Made by a program: the position numbers and the translations under genes. The notes under the pieces are model-generated. The model was not told where the DNA came from and made no database searches. It worked only from the letters and a program-made list of their open reading frames with translations. A stretch of DNA of 5,024 bases from an uncultured Collinsella sp. (GTDB taxonomy: Bacteria > Actinomycetota > Coriobacteriia > Coriobacteriales > Coriobacteriaceae). Positions 4,334 through 5,024 of the stretch are shown here, piece after piece. The stretch covers positions 1 to 5,024 of the forward strand of contig CABTAA010000128.1 of assembly GCA_902482615.1 (NCBI GenBank). Direction: 5' to 3'. The stretch's first letter is position 1; the number at the start of each line of letters is the position of its first letter.

Positions 4334-5024
4334 ATGCTCATATCACTAGATTTTACAATACTTGTTGCGAACACAATTGAACGTCTGATCGGTTCCGATG
4401 GCTCCCCCTATGAGAAGAGGGTAGATGCCAAGGGTCGCGTGACTAGCGACAAGTGCATCGCGAACGAAGTGCCGTTTGAGGAACTGCCCGAGGGGTGGTG
4501 CTGGACAAAGCTATCGAACGTCGCCTCTATCCAGCTGGGCAAGATGCTTGACAAACAGAAAAACCAAGGTGATCTCGCGCCATACCTTGGAAATGCCAAT
4601 GTTCAATGGGGCAGATTCGACCTCGCCAATGTGAAGACCATGCCCATGGGCGAAACGGATCGTGCTAAGTATGCGCTCTCTGATGGTGACCTAATCGTCT
4701 GCGAAGGCGGCGTACCGGGGAGATGCGCAATCTGGACATCGAACGAGACGATGCATTATCAAAAGGCGCTTCACAGGATTCGCTGCAGCAAAAGGCTGCT
4801 GCTCAATACTTACTGCGAGCTGTATATTTGCTTTATAGTGCAATCGCATATATGGGATAGTTGCTTTACCGGAACCACAATCAAGCACCTTCCCGCGCAA
4901 ACGTTGTCGAGCTGGCTTCTCCCCCTCCCGCCTCTCGCCGAGCAGCGCCGCATCGTCGAGCGCGTGAACGAGCTCATACCCCTGGTCGAGGAGTACGGCA
5001 GGGTCGAGAACGCCCGCGAGGCGC
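4334..5024 (+). CDS. hsdS: Type I restriction-modification specificity subunit (HsdS-like), partial, lacking usual N-terminal half
   Basis: The frame is open from ATG 4334 to the window end (230 residues, no stop). HsdS subunits recognise the DNA target of type I methylase/endonuclease complexes through two target recognition domains (TRDs) joined by long helices. Here residues 20-49 (GSDGSPYEKRVDAKGRVTSD, then EVPFEE) match the linker that precedes a TRD, followed by LPEGWCWTKLSNVASIQLGK (51-70). The TRD continues with YLGNANVQWGRFDL, LSDGDLIVCEGGVPGRCAIW and TGTTIKHLPAQTLSSW, and closes with LPLPPLAEQRRIVERVNELI (197-216), where the conserved helix begins. Residues 1-19 (MLISLDFTILVANTIERLI) are not HsdS-like and are encoded in AT-rich DNA. 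There is no convincing Shine-Dalgarno sequence. The usual helical segment, and any first TRD, are missing upstream. It may be a truncated gene, a silent recombination cassette, or a single-TRD subunit. Neither hsdM nor hsdR is in view. The TRD call is secure; the start is not. Confidence 0.75.
   Translation, partial: MLISLDFTILVANTIERLIGSDGSPYEKRVDAKGRVTSDKCIANEVPFEELPEGWCWTKLSNVASIQLGKMLDKQKNQGDLAPYLGNANVQWGRFDLANVKTMPMGETDRAKYALSDGDLIVCEGGVPGRCAIWTSNETMHYQKALHRIRCSKRLLLNTYCELYICFIVQSHIWDSCFTGTTIKHLPAQTLSSWLLPLPPLAEQRRIVERVNELIPLVEEYGRVENAREA
4341..4380. promoter_or_regulatory. AT-rich patch likely holding the divergent promoters
   Basis: The row 4321-4380 has only 23 G+C in 60 bases. On the - strand TTGTGT (4376-4371) and TAAAAT (4355-4350) are 15 bases apart and could serve the DUF262 gene with a leader of about 110 bases. 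On the + strand TACAAT (4354-4359) is a fair -10 box without a clear -35. If the + promoter is real, transcription would begin inside the HsdS frame, after the ATG at 4334. Confidence 0.3.
4388..4399. repeat. Short inverted repeat ATCGG-TT-CCGAT at the edge of the HsdS-like homology
   Basis: ATCGG (4388-4392) and CCGAT (4395-4399) flank TT. They encode the I-G-S-D of the conserved linker start, precisely where recognisable HsdS sequence begins. A recombination crossover site could look like this, but the repeat is short and within coding sequence. Confidence 0.3.

Noticed and set aside
4171..4380. 69-residue + strand frame across the DUF262 start and intergenic region
   Set aside because: It overlaps the start and ribosome binding site of a clear gene on the other strand, and its sequence is low in recognisable features.
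1..5024. CRISPR arrays, tRNA or rRNA genes, insertion sequences
   Set aside because: Reading both strands showed no regularly spaced repeat series, no cloverleaf with CCA-type arms, no rRNA-like stretch and no transposase or terminal inverted repeats.

Overview
The window looks like part of a high-GC Gram-positive chromosome. Codon use and the style of several proteins resemble the Coriobacteriia (Collinsella and relatives). That assignment is inferred from recognition and composition, not from a marker gene. It has two parts: an ordinary chromosomal left half (1 to about 2040) and a defence-type right half (about 2109 to 5024).

Left half, all on the + strand. The window opens inside a YheO-type PAS/helix-turn-helix regulator, of which only the C-terminal 165 residues are visible (ends 500). 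After a 123-base gap holding a TATAAT box and a good ribosome binding site comes a 328-residue protein of unknown function (624-1610). It has a Pro/Ala-rich linker, a Tyr/Asp-rich stretch and one membrane segment near its C-terminus. A small hairpin with a short T run (1644-1669) probably ends its transcript. A regulatory-looking segment follows, with two copies of ACACTTTTCCG exactly 33 bases apart and a TATACT box. It stands before an unrecognised, cysteine-containing 97-residue ORF (1748-2041) that has no Shine-Dalgarno sequence. That ORF contains a perfect 20-base palindrome.

Right half. A 707-residue DUF262-DUF1524 protein of the GmrSD/SspE/BrxU type lies on the - strand (2109-4232), converging on the small ORF. 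It carries an extra C-terminal domain that I read as DUF5655. Divergent from it, after about 100 bases, is a type I restriction-modification specificity (HsdS) reading frame on the + strand (from 4334, running off the window end). This frame holds one complete target recognition domain. It starts abruptly in the linker that normally precedes a recognition domain, so the usual N-terminal region is missing. The start and promoter of this frame are doubtful, and it may be a silent half-gene or recombination cassette.

The two right-hand genes are both of kinds that guard against foreign DNA and probably belong to a defence island. The DUF262 protein would be a nucleotide-dependent nuclease. The HsdS domain would choose the DNA target for a type I methylase/endonuclease whose hsdM and hsdR genes are outside the window. 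Hand counts of single 60-base rows gave 37 G+C in the regulator (241-300), 31 in the DUF262 gene (3841-3900) and 23 at the divergent junction (4321-4380). This fits a transferred module, but three rows are only a hint.
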